From assembly GCF_021044825.1 (NCBI RefSeq), contig NZ_JAJNOC010000011.1, positions 91,503-155,502 on the forward strand: a DNA stretch of 64,000 nucleotides, written 5' to 3'. The notes beneath the pieces were generated by a model. It saw only the letters and a list, made by a program, of their open reading frames with translations, did not search any database and was not told the origin of the DNA. This document shows, piece after piece, positions 47,214-55,130 of the stretch (its first letter is position 1; the number at the start of each line of letters is the position of its first letter). Source of the stretch: Massilia phyllostachyos. Its GTDB lineage: Bacteria > Pseudomonadota > Gammaproteobacteria > Burkholderiales > Burkholderiaceae_D. Both the position numbers and the translations under genes were made by a program.

Positions 47214-47253
47214 TGACCGGCCGCGTGCGTGCGCGGCGTCCTGTTCAGTTATC

Positions 47254-47270
47254 GTAAAGTCAAGCTTTAC
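47254..47270. promoter_or_regulatory. GTAAAG-N5-CTTTAC dyad upstream of the P450 gene
   Basis: A perfect 6-bp inverted repeat with a 5-bp spacer, centred about 29 bp before the P450 start, after the LytTR gene. It could be a regulator site, including one for LytTR-type proteins, but that is untested. Confidence 0.35.
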
Positions 47271-47290
47271 CGAACCGGACAGGACGATTC

Positions 47291-48712
47291 ATGAGCAAGA
47301 AGCACAAGGACTCTCTCCTCTTCGCCGCCGGCGTGCTCGGCGCATTCGGCGCCGGCCTTGCGGTCGGCCGCGGCATCACCAGATCCGGCGCCACCGCCAC
47401 CGGCCTGCCCCGCGCCAGCGTGCTCGACACCCTGGCCCTCGGGCTCGACGTGTTCGCGCCGCTGGTGGCCCAGGGTGTCATCATCCGCCGCCCGCCGATG
47501 GTGGCGCTGGCCGAGAAGCTCGACCTCGACCGCCGCGCCGTGGAGCGCATGCAGAAGCTGCGCGACAAGTACGGCAGCGGCCCCTTGATGCTGCCGCTGC
47601 CGATCCGCAAGCAGGCCGTCGTGCTCGACCCGGAACACGCCCAGCGCGTGCTGGACGCCTCGCCCGCCCCCTTCTCCCCGGCCAGCACCGAAAAGCGCGG
47701 CGCCCTCGCCCATTTCGAGCCGAAGGCGGTGCTGCTGTCGGAAGGCGGCGAGCGCGCCGAGCGGCGCCCCTTCAACGAGGCGGTGCTCGACACCGCACAC
47801 CCGATGCACCGCATGGCGGCCGGCTTCCTGCCGCTGATCGACGAAGAAGCCGCGCGCATCCTCGAGGCCGCGCGCGAGAAGGGCGAACTCGACTGGGAGA
47901 TCTGGTCGCAGGGCTGGTACCGCCTGATCCGCCGCATCGTGCTGGGCAACGGCGCGGCCGAGGACCATGAGCTGCAGGCCCTGCTCCAGCGCCTGCGCGG
48001 AGCCGCCAACTGGTCGGGCTTCCACCCGAAGATGCCGGCCAAGCGCGCGCGCTTCCTGGCGCGCATCCAGACCTACCTGGAGCGCGCCGAGCCCGGCAGC
48101 CTGGCCGGTTTCATGGCGCAGATCCCGCGTTCCTCGACCGCGGCGCCGGAGCAGCAGGTGCCGCAGTGGCTGTTCGCCTACGACGCGGCGGTGATCGCGA
48201 GCTTCCGCGCGCTGGCGCTGCTCGACACCTACCCGGAACAACTGCAGCGCGCCCGCGACGAGATCGCGCAGCAGGCCGGCACCCCGCAACTGCCCTTCCT
48301 GCGCGCCACCGTGCTGGAAGCCCTACGCCTGTGGCCGACCACGCCGATGGTGCTGCGCCAGAGCCGTGCCGAGAGCACGTGGGAAACGGGCACGATGCCG
48401 CCTGAGACCGGTGTGATGATCCACGCGCCCTTCTTCCACCGCGACGACACCCGCCTCCCTTACGCCGACCGCTTCGCGCCGGAACTGTGGAGCGAGGATT
48501 GGGAACGGGCGGTCAAGCGCGACTGGCCCCTGATTCCGTTCAGCGACGGGCCGGTGATTTGTCCGGGGCGGCATCTGGTGCTGTTCACCAGCAGCAGCTT
48601 GTTGGCTGCGGTGTTGAAGGGGCATACAGTGCGCCTTAACAATCGCCAGCTCGATCCGAACAAGCTCCCTGGCTCGCTCGACAATTACCACCTGCGCTTC
48701 ACGGTTTCGTAG
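47291..48712 (+). CDS. Cytochrome P450
   Basis: Haem monooxygenase of 473 residues. A short N-terminal hydrophobic stretch (about 9-25, SLLFAAGVLGAFGAGLAVG) suggests membrane association, unusual for bacterial P450s. ExxR helix in TVLEALRLWPTTP (about 340), PERF-like region DRFAPELWSEDWE (about 393-405) and the haem-Cys loop PFSDGPVICPGRHLVLF (Cys about 425). The loop keeps F-x-x-G-x-x-x-C-x-G but lacks the Arg/His usually found before the Cys. No ferredoxin or reductase is adjacent. The stop codon lies at the first base of the 102-bp repeat, so the 3' end may have been set by that insertion. Confidence 0.93.
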   Translation: MSKKHKDSLLFAAGVLGAFGAGLAVGRGITRSGATATGLPRASVLDTLALGLDVFAPLVAQGVIIRRPPMVALAEKLDLDRRAVERMQKLRDKYGSGPLMLPLPIRKQAVVLDPEHAQRVLDASPAPFSPASTEKRGALAHFEPKAVLLSEGGERAERRPFNEAVLDTAHPMHRMAAGFLPLIDEEAARILEAAREKGELDWEIWSQGWYRLIRRIVLGNGAAEDHELQALLQRLRGAANWSGFHPKMPAKRARFLARIQTYLERAEPGSLAGFMAQIPRSSTAAPEQQVPQWLFAYDAAVIASFRALALLDTYPEQLQRARDEIAQQAGTPQLPFLRATVLEALRLWPTTPMVLRQSRAESTWETGTMPPETGVMIHAPFFHRDDTRLPYADRFAPELWSEDWERAVKRDWPLIPFSDGPVICPGRHLVLFTSSSLLAAVLKGHTVRLNNRQLDPNKLPGSLDNYHLRFTVS

Positions 48713-48813
48713 AGGGTGTGAAAAAACGGCTGTGGCAAGGCGCCGAGTCGAAGACAGTACACTCGTACGGCGAGACGAGGCAACGCAGCCATGGACGAAT
48801 TTTTCACCCACTC
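48712..48813. repeat. 102-bp dispersed repeat, copy 2
   Basis: Same element as at 39392: GAGGGTGTGAAAAA left end, right end TTTTTCACCCACTC (slightly degraded), CCATGGAC near the right end and a centre of GTAC-ACTC-GTAC. Both copies are preceded by CGTA and followed by GTAGGG. It starts on the last base of the P450 stop codon. Confidence 0.9.
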
Positions 48814-48934
48814 GTAGGGTGGGCGGTCCTCCGCCCACGCGTTCAAACCGTGCAAGCTCACACGCAGACTCTATTCTTGCCGGAATTGAACGCGCGGACG
48901 GCCAAGCCGCCTTTCGTGGCCCGGTCCACCCTAC
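48814..48934. repeat. GTAGGGTGG-bounded imperfect inverted repeat
   Basis: GTAGGGTGG (48814-48822) and CCACCCTAC (48926-48934) are perfect 9-bp ends. Inside are a hairpin GGGCGG-TCCT-CCGCCC and a nested pair CGCGTTCAA (48838-48846)/TTGAACGCG (48886-48894). The element is directly abutted to the 102-bp repeat; a partial copy is at 27515. Together these repeats fill the about 308-bp gap before the next kinase gene. Confidence 0.75.
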
Positions 48935-49020
48935 GATTGTCAGGCCTCAAGCTGATCTCGCCCCTCGCGTCGTAATGTAGAGCTCCCGGCCCTCCGGCCA
49001 CGACGCGCCCCACCCCTCCC

Positions 49021-50226
49021 ATGATTCCCCAGCGACGCCAGCGCCGCCGCATCCCCGGCACGGCGGTTCTCGTAGTGAGCTTCCTCGGCGGCTACTGCGC
49101 CGGCGAGGCCACGGCCGCCCTGCGCCGGGCGCGCGCCGCGCGCCGCCCGGCGAAGGAAGGGCGGCGCATCGACGGCCGCCACATCGTCCACAGCGCCAGC
49201 GACGCCATCCTCTCGATCGACAACGGCGCCGTGATCGTGTTCGCCAACCCGGCCGCCGCCCACATGTTCGCCACCAGTGTCGGCGCGATGCAGGGCAGCA
49301 CGCTGGCGCGCTTCATCCAGGCCTCCGGGAGCGACGCCAGGAGCCCGCTCGACTACTTCCCCGCCGGTGGCGGCCGCGCCGGGCGCCGCGCCACCGACTA
49401 CGCCGTCACCGGCATCCGCGCCAACGGCCAGCTGTTCCCGATCGAGGGCTCGATCTCCAGCGTCGAGCATGAAGGCCGCCCGGTCTACACCGTGATCCTG
49501 CGCGACGTCTCCGAACGCCACCTGGTGCAGCAGAAACTGACGCGCTCGCACGACCAGCTGCGCCAGCTGTCCTCGGCCCTGCAGACCATCCGCGAGGAAG
49601 AACGCACCCACATCGCGCGCGAGCTGCACGACGACCTCGGCCAGCTGCTGGCCTCGCTGCGCATGGACCTGACCCTGGTGCGCGGGCACAAGCACCTGTC
49701 CTCGGCCAGCACACAGCTGCTCGAGGGCATGGAAAACAATCTGCTGACCGCCATCGCCTCGCTGCGCCGCATCGCCACCAACCTGCGTCCGCGCGCCCTC
49801 GACGAAGGCGGCCTGTACTTCGCGTTGCAGGGGCTGCGCGACGAATTCGTCGAACGCCACGGCATCGCCTGCGCGCTGCTGGCCGACGAGGCCGAGCTGC
49901 GCCTGGACGACGGCGCCAGCACGGCGGTGTTCCGCATCGTCCAGGAAGCCCTCACCAACATCGCGCGCCACGCCGAGGCCAGCAGCGTCGTGCTGACCCT
50001 CGACCGCAGCAACCACGATCTCCTGGTCACGATCCGCGACAACGGCCGCGGCATCAGCGCCGAAGACATGGAAAAGGTCGAGTCGCTCGGCCTGATCGGC
50101 ATGCGCGAACGGGTCTGGGCGCTGCAGGGCGAGATCACCATCGGCGCCGACGAAGCGCCCGGCACCCGGATCGATATCTCGATCCCCATCGCCGCCCATT
50201 CCCGCGTGGAGGGTCCGGCGAGTTGA
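49021..50226 (+). CDS. PAS-domain sensor histidine kinase (HisKA_3, NarX/DegS type)
   Basis: 401 residues. N-terminal hydrophobic segment (about 13-28, TAVLVVSFLGGYCAGEA) as a single anchor, PAS domain (about 55-170, with SASDAILSIDNGAVIVFANP), coiled coil and HisKA_3 with EEERTHIARELHDDLGQLLA (about 197-216), then HATPase_c with VFRIVQEALTNIARHAEAS (about 303-321) and GLIGMRERVWALQGE. It would partner a NarL/FixJ-type regulator; none is nearby, so it is an orphan here. No clear ribosome site is seen at this ATG. Confidence 0.93.
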   Translation: MIPQRRQRRRIPGTAVLVVSFLGGYCAGEATAALRRARAARRPAKEGRRIDGRHIVHSASDAILSIDNGAVIVFANPAAAHMFATSVGAMQGSTLARFIQASGSDARSPLDYFPAGGGRAGRRATDYAVTGIRANGQLFPIEGSISSVEHEGRPVYTVILRDVSERHLVQQKLTRSHDQLRQLSSALQTIREEERTHIARELHDDLGQLLASLRMDLTLVRGHKHLSSASTQLLEGMENNLLTAIASLRRIATNLRPRALDEGGLYFALQGLRDEFVERHGIACALLADEAELRLDDGASTAVFRIVQEALTNIARHAEASSVVLTLDRSNHDLLVTIRDNGRGISAEDMEKVESLGLIGMRERVWALQGEITIGADEAPGTRIDISIPIAAHSRVEGPAS

Positions 50227-50239
50227 GCCTTTGGCATAT

Positions 50240-50314
50240 CAGGATGTCATGAAGCGGAAATATTCCCTACGTAATATCCGCGTCGATCCGAGTTAATAAG
50301 AACTCGACATCCTG
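50240..50314 (+). ncRNA. Candidate structured leader of the porin mRNA
   Basis: Within the 110-bp gap before the porin gene, CAGGATGTC (50240-50248) and GACATCCTG (50306-50314) form a perfect 9-bp outer helix. It encloses two hairpins: GCGG..ATATT (50254-50264) with AATATCCGC (50273-50281), 9 bp with a 2-nt bulge, and CGAGTT (50289-50294) with AACTCG (50301-50306). Together they make a three-way-junction-like shape, ending about 9 nt before the AAAGGAG ribosome site (50323-50329). Could be a leader regulator, a terminator of the kinase gene or a protein operator. Confidence 0.4.
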
Positions 50315-50336
50315 TCCAAACCAAAGGAGCCTCTAC

Positions 50337-51344
50337 ATGAAGTTCAAGTGCCTGGCAGCTGCGCTGCTGTCGACCCTCCCGCTGTTCGCCCACGCCCAGA
50401 GCAACGTGACCATCTACGGCGTCATGGATGCGGCAGTCGCCGTGGAGAACACCGACAATCCGGGCGAAGGCCACCGTACCGTCGTCAACTCGGGCAACCA
50501 GTCGAGCAGCCGCATCGGCTTCCGCGGCACCGAAGAACTCGGTGGCGGCCTGAAAGCATTGTTCAACATCGAAGCCGGCGTCGCCCTCGACACCGGCGCC
50601 GCCGACTCGAACCTGTTCGGCCGCCGCGCCGTGGTCGGCCTGCAGGGCGACTTCGGCACCGTGACCGTCGGCCGCGAATACTCGCCGATCTCCTTCGTCG
50701 CCGCCGCCTCCGACGTGCTGGGCCAGGGCATGTTCGGCAGCAACCTGTCGGCCTTCGCCCGCCTGACCCGCCGCCTGAACAACTCGGTCAACTACAAGAG
50801 CAACCCGATGAGCGGCTTCACCGTCGCCGCCGCCTACTCGACCGGCGAGAAGACCGTCGATCCGTCGGGCGACCTGATGGGCGCATCGGTGGAATACAAG
50901 AACGGCGGCCTGTATCTGGGCGCCGGCTACCACAACATCGAGCGCCTGGCGACCGGCGACGACAAGGAATGGGGCGCAGGCGCCGGCTACACCTTCGGCG
51001 CCTTCGAAGTGAAGGGCAACTACCTGGTCGCCGACCAGACCGGCCCGAACAACAAGTACAAGCAAGCCAACCTTGGCGCCGCCTACACCGCCGGCGCCAA
51101 CAAGGTGTTCCTGAACTACCAGCAGCAGAAGCTGGAAAACGGCGCCAAGGGCAACACCATCTCGCTGGCCTACACCTACAACCTGTCGAAGCGCACCAAC
51201 ATCTACACCACCTACGCGACCCTGCGCAACAACGGCCGCGGCGTGTTCGGCATCTACTCGTCCTCGACCAACGTCACCCCGGCCGCCACCGCCCTGGGCG
51301 CGGATCCGGACGTGTTCACCGTCGGCGTGCGCCACTCCTTCTAA
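50337..51344 (+). CDS. Gram-negative trimeric porin (Burkholderia type)
   Basis: Outer-membrane general porin of 335 residues, 16-strand type. Signal peptide MKFKCLAAALLSTLPLF ending AHA-Q (about 20). The mature N-terminus QSNVTIYGVMDAAVAVEN and the motif SRIGFRGTEELGGGLKALFN (about 55-74) are hallmarks of betaproteobacterial porins. The eyelet loop contains VTVGREYSPISFV (about 110). The chain ends in VGVRHSF, the C-terminal aromatic needed for assembly by the BAM machine. An unusually structured mRNA leader precedes it, and a strong terminator follows, so it is a monocistronic, probably highly expressed gene. Confidence 0.97.
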   Translation: MKFKCLAAALLSTLPLFAHAQSNVTIYGVMDAAVAVENTDNPGEGHRTVVNSGNQSSSRIGFRGTEELGGGLKALFNIEAGVALDTGAADSNLFGRRAVVGLQGDFGTVTVGREYSPISFVAAASDVLGQGMFGSNLSAFARLTRRLNNSVNYKSNPMSGFTVAAAYSTGEKTVDPSGDLMGASVEYKNGGLYLGAGYHNIERLATGDDKEWGAGAGYTFGAFEVKGNYLVADQTGPNNKYKQANLGAAYTAGANKVFLNYQQQKLENGAKGNTISLAYTYNLSKRTNIYTTYATLRNNGRGVFGIYSSSTNVTPAATALGADPDVFTVGVRHSF

Positions 51345-51381
51345 GCACCCCGCCGCCGCGCTCCCCGCGCGGCACGATCCG

Positions 51382-51405
51382 AAGCCGGCTCACGCCGGCT
51401 TTCTT
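51382..51405 (+). terminator. Rho-independent terminator of the porin gene
   Basis: AAGCCGGC and GCCGGCTT form a perfect 8-bp stem with a TCAC loop followed by TCTT. Confidence 0.85.
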
Positions 51406-51542
51406 CGTTGGCGTCCCACGCTTGACCCGCTCTCCTGACCCCGGCTAACGAACGTGGCAGATTTTTCAAGTTTAATACCCGTGTAACACGATGCGGTGGT
51501 GCGCAGGCCGGTTGTCGGCTTTTTGGCGTACACTGCGCACGA

Positions 51543-51570
51543 TTGAAATAATTAACGATTACTCAATATT
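51543..51570 (+). promoter_or_regulatory. Possible promoter of the carotenoid operon
   Basis: TTGAAA (51543-51548) and AATATT (51565-51570) with a 16-bp spacer lie 63 bp upstream of crtE in an AT-rich stretch. No obvious CrtJ/PpsR-type site is seen. Light-responsive MerR-type control cannot be judged by eye. Confidence 0.45.
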
Positions 51571-51632
51571 GCATCCGGTATCATCTTGAGCAATTCTGAC
51601 AAATCGTGGCTCTCGGCAAAAGGGGTTTGCGC

Positions 51633-52640
51633 ATGACTACAGCGACACGGCGATTCGACGGCTTTGGCCTCGCGAGCAATGAAGGCGACGAGGACAAGAT
51701 CGAAGCCCTGCGCGACTGCATCGAGCAGCGCATCGATGCACTGCTCGAGGACAGCGGCGAACATGCCGACCTGCTCACGGCCGCCATGCGCGCCGGGGCG
51801 CTCAGCGCGGGCAAGCGCATGCGCCCGATGCTGGTCATGCTGGTGGCGCGCGACCTCGGCTGCACTTCGCCCGCCCTGGTCGACGTCGCCTGCGCGGTCG
51901 AGATGGTGCACGCGGCCTCGCTGATGCTGGACGATATGCCCTGCATGGACAATGCCCAGCTGCGGCGCGGCAAGCCCGCGATCCACGTCCAGTACGGCGA
52001 AGACGTCGCCATCCTGGCCTCGGTCGCCCTGCTCAGCCGCGCTTTCGGCGTGCTGGCCACCGCCCACGACATCCCGCCGATCACGCGCACCCGCCTGGTG
52101 GCGCGCCTGGCCGAGACCATCGGCACCCAGGGGCTGGTGCGCGGCCAGTACGAAGACCTGCACGGCGGCGCGCGCAGCCCCGAAGCGATCGCCGTCACCA
52201 ATGAACTGAAAACCGGTGTGCTGCTCGGCGTCGCGGTCGACATGGCGGCCATCATCGCCCAGACCAACGACGAGATCGCGCGTTCGCTGCGCGCGTTTGC
52301 GATGGCGGCCGGCCACGCCTTCCAGATCCGCGACGACTTCCACGACCTGCCCGGCAACGACAGCGCCGTCACCGGCAAGGACACCGGCAAGGACCTGGGC
52401 AAGAGCACCCTGCTCGTCTCGCTCGGGCTGGACGAGGCGCACAAGCGCCTGGCCGGCCACCTGGACGAGGCCGAACGCCACCTGGTCGCGGCCCTCGGCA
52501 GCGGCGCCGACACCCGGCGCTTCGTCGCCGGCCTGTTCGCGCGCGGCGCCTCGCGCCTGCGTCCGCAGGACGAGCTGCGCACCGGCTTTTCCATCGCCGA
52601 CGGCGTGGCCGCGCGCAGCCACGTCCTGAGCGTCAACTGA
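51633..52640 (+). CDS. crtE: Geranylgeranyl diphosphate synthase
   Basis: Elongates farnesyl diphosphate to GGPP for carotenoid synthesis; cytoplasmic, 335 residues. First Asp-rich motif LDDMPCMD (about 98-105), GKRMRP (about 60), a GxK motif ELKTG (about 190) and second Asp-rich motif QIRDDFHDL (about 229-237). The ATG at 51633 has an AAAGGGG site; a GTG at 51606 would add 9 residues. First gene of the crtEXYIB operon. The gene is about 30 residues longer than typical CrtE at the N-terminus. Confidence 0.95.
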   Translation: MTTATRRFDGFGLASNEGDEDKIEALRDCIEQRIDALLEDSGEHADLLTAAMRAGALSAGKRMRPMLVMLVARDLGCTSPALVDVACAVEMVHAASLMLDDMPCMDNAQLRRGKPAIHVQYGEDVAILASVALLSRAFGVLATAHDIPPITRTRLVARLAETIGTQGLVRGQYEDLHGGARSPEAIAVTNELKTGVLLGVAVDMAAIIAQTNDEIARSLRAFAMAAGHAFQIRDDFHDLPGNDSAVTGKDTGKDLGKSTLLVSLGLDEAHKRLAGHLDEAERHLVAALGSGADTRRFVAGLFARGASRLRPQDELRTGFSIADGVAARSHVLSVN

Positions 52641-52660
52641 ACCACCGGGGAAGCGATCGC

Positions 52661-53959
52661 ATGGCGCATTTCGGTGTAGTCGCACCCGCCTTCTACAGCC
52701 ATTTCAACGCGCTGGAAGCCCTCGGCGGAGAACTCGTCGCGCGCGGCCACCGCGTGACCTTCCTGCACCGGCCGGACGCGCGCCAGTACGTGCGCGACCC
52801 GCGCATCGGCTTCCACGCCATCGGCGCCGACAGCCACCCGCCCGGTTCCCTGGCCGAGTCCCTGAAGCGCGCCGCCAATCCGGGCGGGCCGCTGGGCCTG
52901 CGCCGCGTGATCCTCGACATGGCCGCCTCCACCGACATGCTGTGCCGCGAACTGCCGCGCGCCATCGAGGCGCTGGGAATCGACGCCATCGTCGCCGACC
53001 AGATGGAAGCGGCCGGCGGCATCGTGGCCGAAGGCCTCGGCATCCCCTTCGTCTCGGTCGCCTGCGCGCTGCCGGTCAACCGCGAGCCGGGCATTCCGCT
53101 CGCCGTCATGCCCTTCGGCTACGAGGACAGCGAACGCGCGCGCAAGATCGTCGAGGGCAGCACCATGGTCTACGACTGGATGATGGGGCCGCACGGCCGC
53201 AGCATCGCGGCCAACGCCGCGCGCTTCGGCTTGAGTCAGCGCAACGCCCTGCACGAATGCCTGTCGCCGCTGGCCCAGGTCAGCCAGACCGTGGAGGGCT
53301 TCGATTTTCCGCGCCGCGAATTGCCGCCGCACTTCCACCACGTCGGGCCGCTGCGGGGGCCAGGCGTCCAGGGCGCGTCCGGGCAGACGCCGATGCCGGA
53401 CGTCGCGCCCGGCCGCCCCTTCGTGTTCGCCTCGCTCGGGACCCTGCAGGGCCAGCGCTTCGGCCTGTTCCGCCGCATCGCCCGCGCCTGCCGCAGGCTG
53501 GACGTGCAGCTCCTGATCGCCCATTGCGGCGGTTTGAACGGCGCCCAGGAACGCGCCCTGCTGAAGGCCGGCGCCACCTGGGTCTGCGCCTTCGCGCCGC
53601 AGCAGGCGGCGCTGGCGCGCGCCGACGCCGTGATCTCGCACGCGGGTTCGAACACCGTGATGGATGCGATCGCCGCACGCACCCCGATCCTGGCGCTGCC
53701 GATCGCCTTCGACCAGCCGGGAACGGCCAGCCGCGTGGTCCACGCAGGTATCGGCCTGAAAGCCGCGCCGCAGTTCGCCTCGAGCGGGCACATGGCCAAG
53801 CTCTTGAAACGCCTGCTGGAGGAACCCGGCTTCGACGCCGGATTCGATCGCCTGGCCGCCAGCGTCGCGGCGAGCGGCGGCGCGCCGCGCGCGGCCGACA
53901 TCATCGAAGCGGCGCTCGGGCTGCACGCCGGCGCGCGCGAAATGGCCAGCCTTGGATAA
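52661..53959 (+). CDS. crtX: Zeaxanthin glucosyltransferase
   Basis: Adds glucose from UDP-glucose to the hydroxyl groups of zeaxanthin; 432 residues, membrane-associated family. N-terminal MAHFGVVAPAFYSHFNALEA, and the UGT donor-binding motif VISHAGSNTVMDAIAARTPI (about 324-343) with ILALPIAFDQPGTASRV. The sequence closely follows the Pantoea CrtX layout (about 431 aa). GGGGAAG upstream of the ATG. Its 3' end overlaps the crtY start by 8 bp. CrtX presence predicts glycosylated end products. Confidence 0.95.
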   Translation: MAHFGVVAPAFYSHFNALEALGGELVARGHRVTFLHRPDARQYVRDPRIGFHAIGADSHPPGSLAESLKRAANPGGPLGLRRVILDMAASTDMLCRELPRAIEALGIDAIVADQMEAAGGIVAEGLGIPFVSVACALPVNREPGIPLAVMPFGYEDSERARKIVEGSTMVYDWMMGPHGRSIAANAARFGLSQRNALHECLSPLAQVSQTVEGFDFPRRELPPHFHHVGPLRGPGVQGASGQTPMPDVAPGRPFVFASLGTLQGQRFGLFRRIARACRRLDVQLLIAHCGGLNGAQERALLKAGATWVCAFAPQQAALARADAVISHAGSNTVMDAIAARTPILALPIAFDQPGTASRVVHAGIGLKAAPQFASSGHMAKLLKRLLEEPGFDAGFDRLAASVAASGGAPRAADIIEAALGLHAGAREMASLG

Positions 53960-55130
53960 GCCCTACGACCTGATCCTGGCCGGAGGAGGACTCGCCAACG
54001 GCCTCATCGCCTGGCGCCTGCGCCGGCGCCGGCCCGAGCTGCGCATCCTGCTGCTGGAGAGCGACGCGCGCATCGGCGGCAACCATACCTGGTCCTTCCA
54101 CGACAGCGACCTGACGCAGGAAGAGTGGGCCTGGATCGCGCCGCTCGTCACCCAGCGCTGGCCGCGCTACGACATCACGTTTCCGCAGCTCGAGCGCACT
54201 CTCGAGGGCGGCTATGCGAGCATCGCTTCCGAAGACTTCGCGCGCGTCATCACGCACGACCTGGGCGGGTGCATCCGCACCGGGGCGCACATCGCCGCCC
54301 TCACCCCGACCAGCGTGACCCTGGCCAGTGGCGAGGTGCTGGCGGCGCGCGCCGTGATCGACGGCCGCGGCCCGCGCGCAACGCGGCACATGTCGCTCGG
54401 CTACCAGACCTTCCTCGGCCAGGAGCTGCGTCTGGCCGCCCCGCACGGCTTGACCGCGCCCGTCATCATGGACGCCAGCGTCGAACAACAGGGCGGCTAC
54501 CGCTTCGTCTACCTGCTGCCCTTTGGTCCGGACCGCATCCTGGTCGAAGACACCCATTACGTCGACAGCGCCGCCTGGGAACCGGAGCGCCTGCGCGCCA
54601 ATATCGCCGCCTACGCCGCCGCGCGCGGCTGGCAGGTGAGGCAGATCGAACGCGAGGAACACGGCTCGCTCCCCATCGTGCTGGCCGGCGACTTCGACGC
54701 CTACTGGGACGAACTGGCAGGCCAGCCCTGCGCCGGCCTGCGCGCCGGCCTGTTCCATCCGACCACCGGCTATTCGCTGCCGCATGCGGTGCGCCTGGCC
54801 GACCGCATCGCCGGCCTCGGTGCCGGCGCACTGGACGCGCCGCGGCTGTTCGCCGCCATCCGCGAGGAAGCACGCCGGGCCTGGCTCGGGCAACGCTTTT
54901 TCCGCCTGCTCAACCGCATGCTCTTCCTCGCGGGGCGGCCGGAAGCGCGCTGGCGCGTGATGCAGCGTTTCTACCGCCTGCCCGCGCCCCTGATCGCGCG
55001 CTTCTACGCCGGCCGCCTGCGTTTGCGGGACAAGGCGCGCCTCCTGACCGGCAAGCCGCCGGTGCCCGTGGGCGAAGCGTTTGCCGCAGCCATCAAGATC
55101 CATCCCGACCAGATCAGGAAACCAGCATGA
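53952..55130 (+). CDS. crtY: Lycopene beta-cyclase (CrtY type)
   Basis: Forms the beta-ionone rings of beta-carotene; FAD/NADPH-dependent, 392 residues, membrane-associated. The N-terminal dinucleotide motif is LILAGGGLANGLIAWRL (about 6-22), followed by IGGNHTWSFHDSDLT (about 44-58), and FHPTTGYSLPHAVRLADRIA (about 266-285) in the C-terminal half. It starts with TTG (53952) inside the end of crtX, so translation is probably coupled to crtX; the ATG downstream would remove the nucleotide-binding fold. Its stop overlaps the crtI start (ATGA). Confidence 0.94.
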   Translation: MDKPYDLILAGGGLANGLIAWRLRRRRPELRILLLESDARIGGNHTWSFHDSDLTQEEWAWIAPLVTQRWPRYDITFPQLERTLEGGYASIASEDFARVITHDLGGCIRTGAHIAALTPTSVTLASGEVLAARAVIDGRGPRATRHMSLGYQTFLGQELRLAAPHGLTAPVIMDASVEQQGGYRFVYLLPFGPDRILVEDTHYVDSAAWEPERLRANIAAYAAARGWQVRQIEREEHGSLPIVLAGDFDAYWDELAGQPCAGLRAGLFHPTTGYSLPHAVRLADRIAGLGAGALDAPRLFAAIREEARRAWLGQRFFRLLNRMLFLAGRPEARWRVMQRFYRLPAPLIARFYAGRLRLRDKARLLTGKPPVPVGEAFAAAIKIHPDQIRKPA

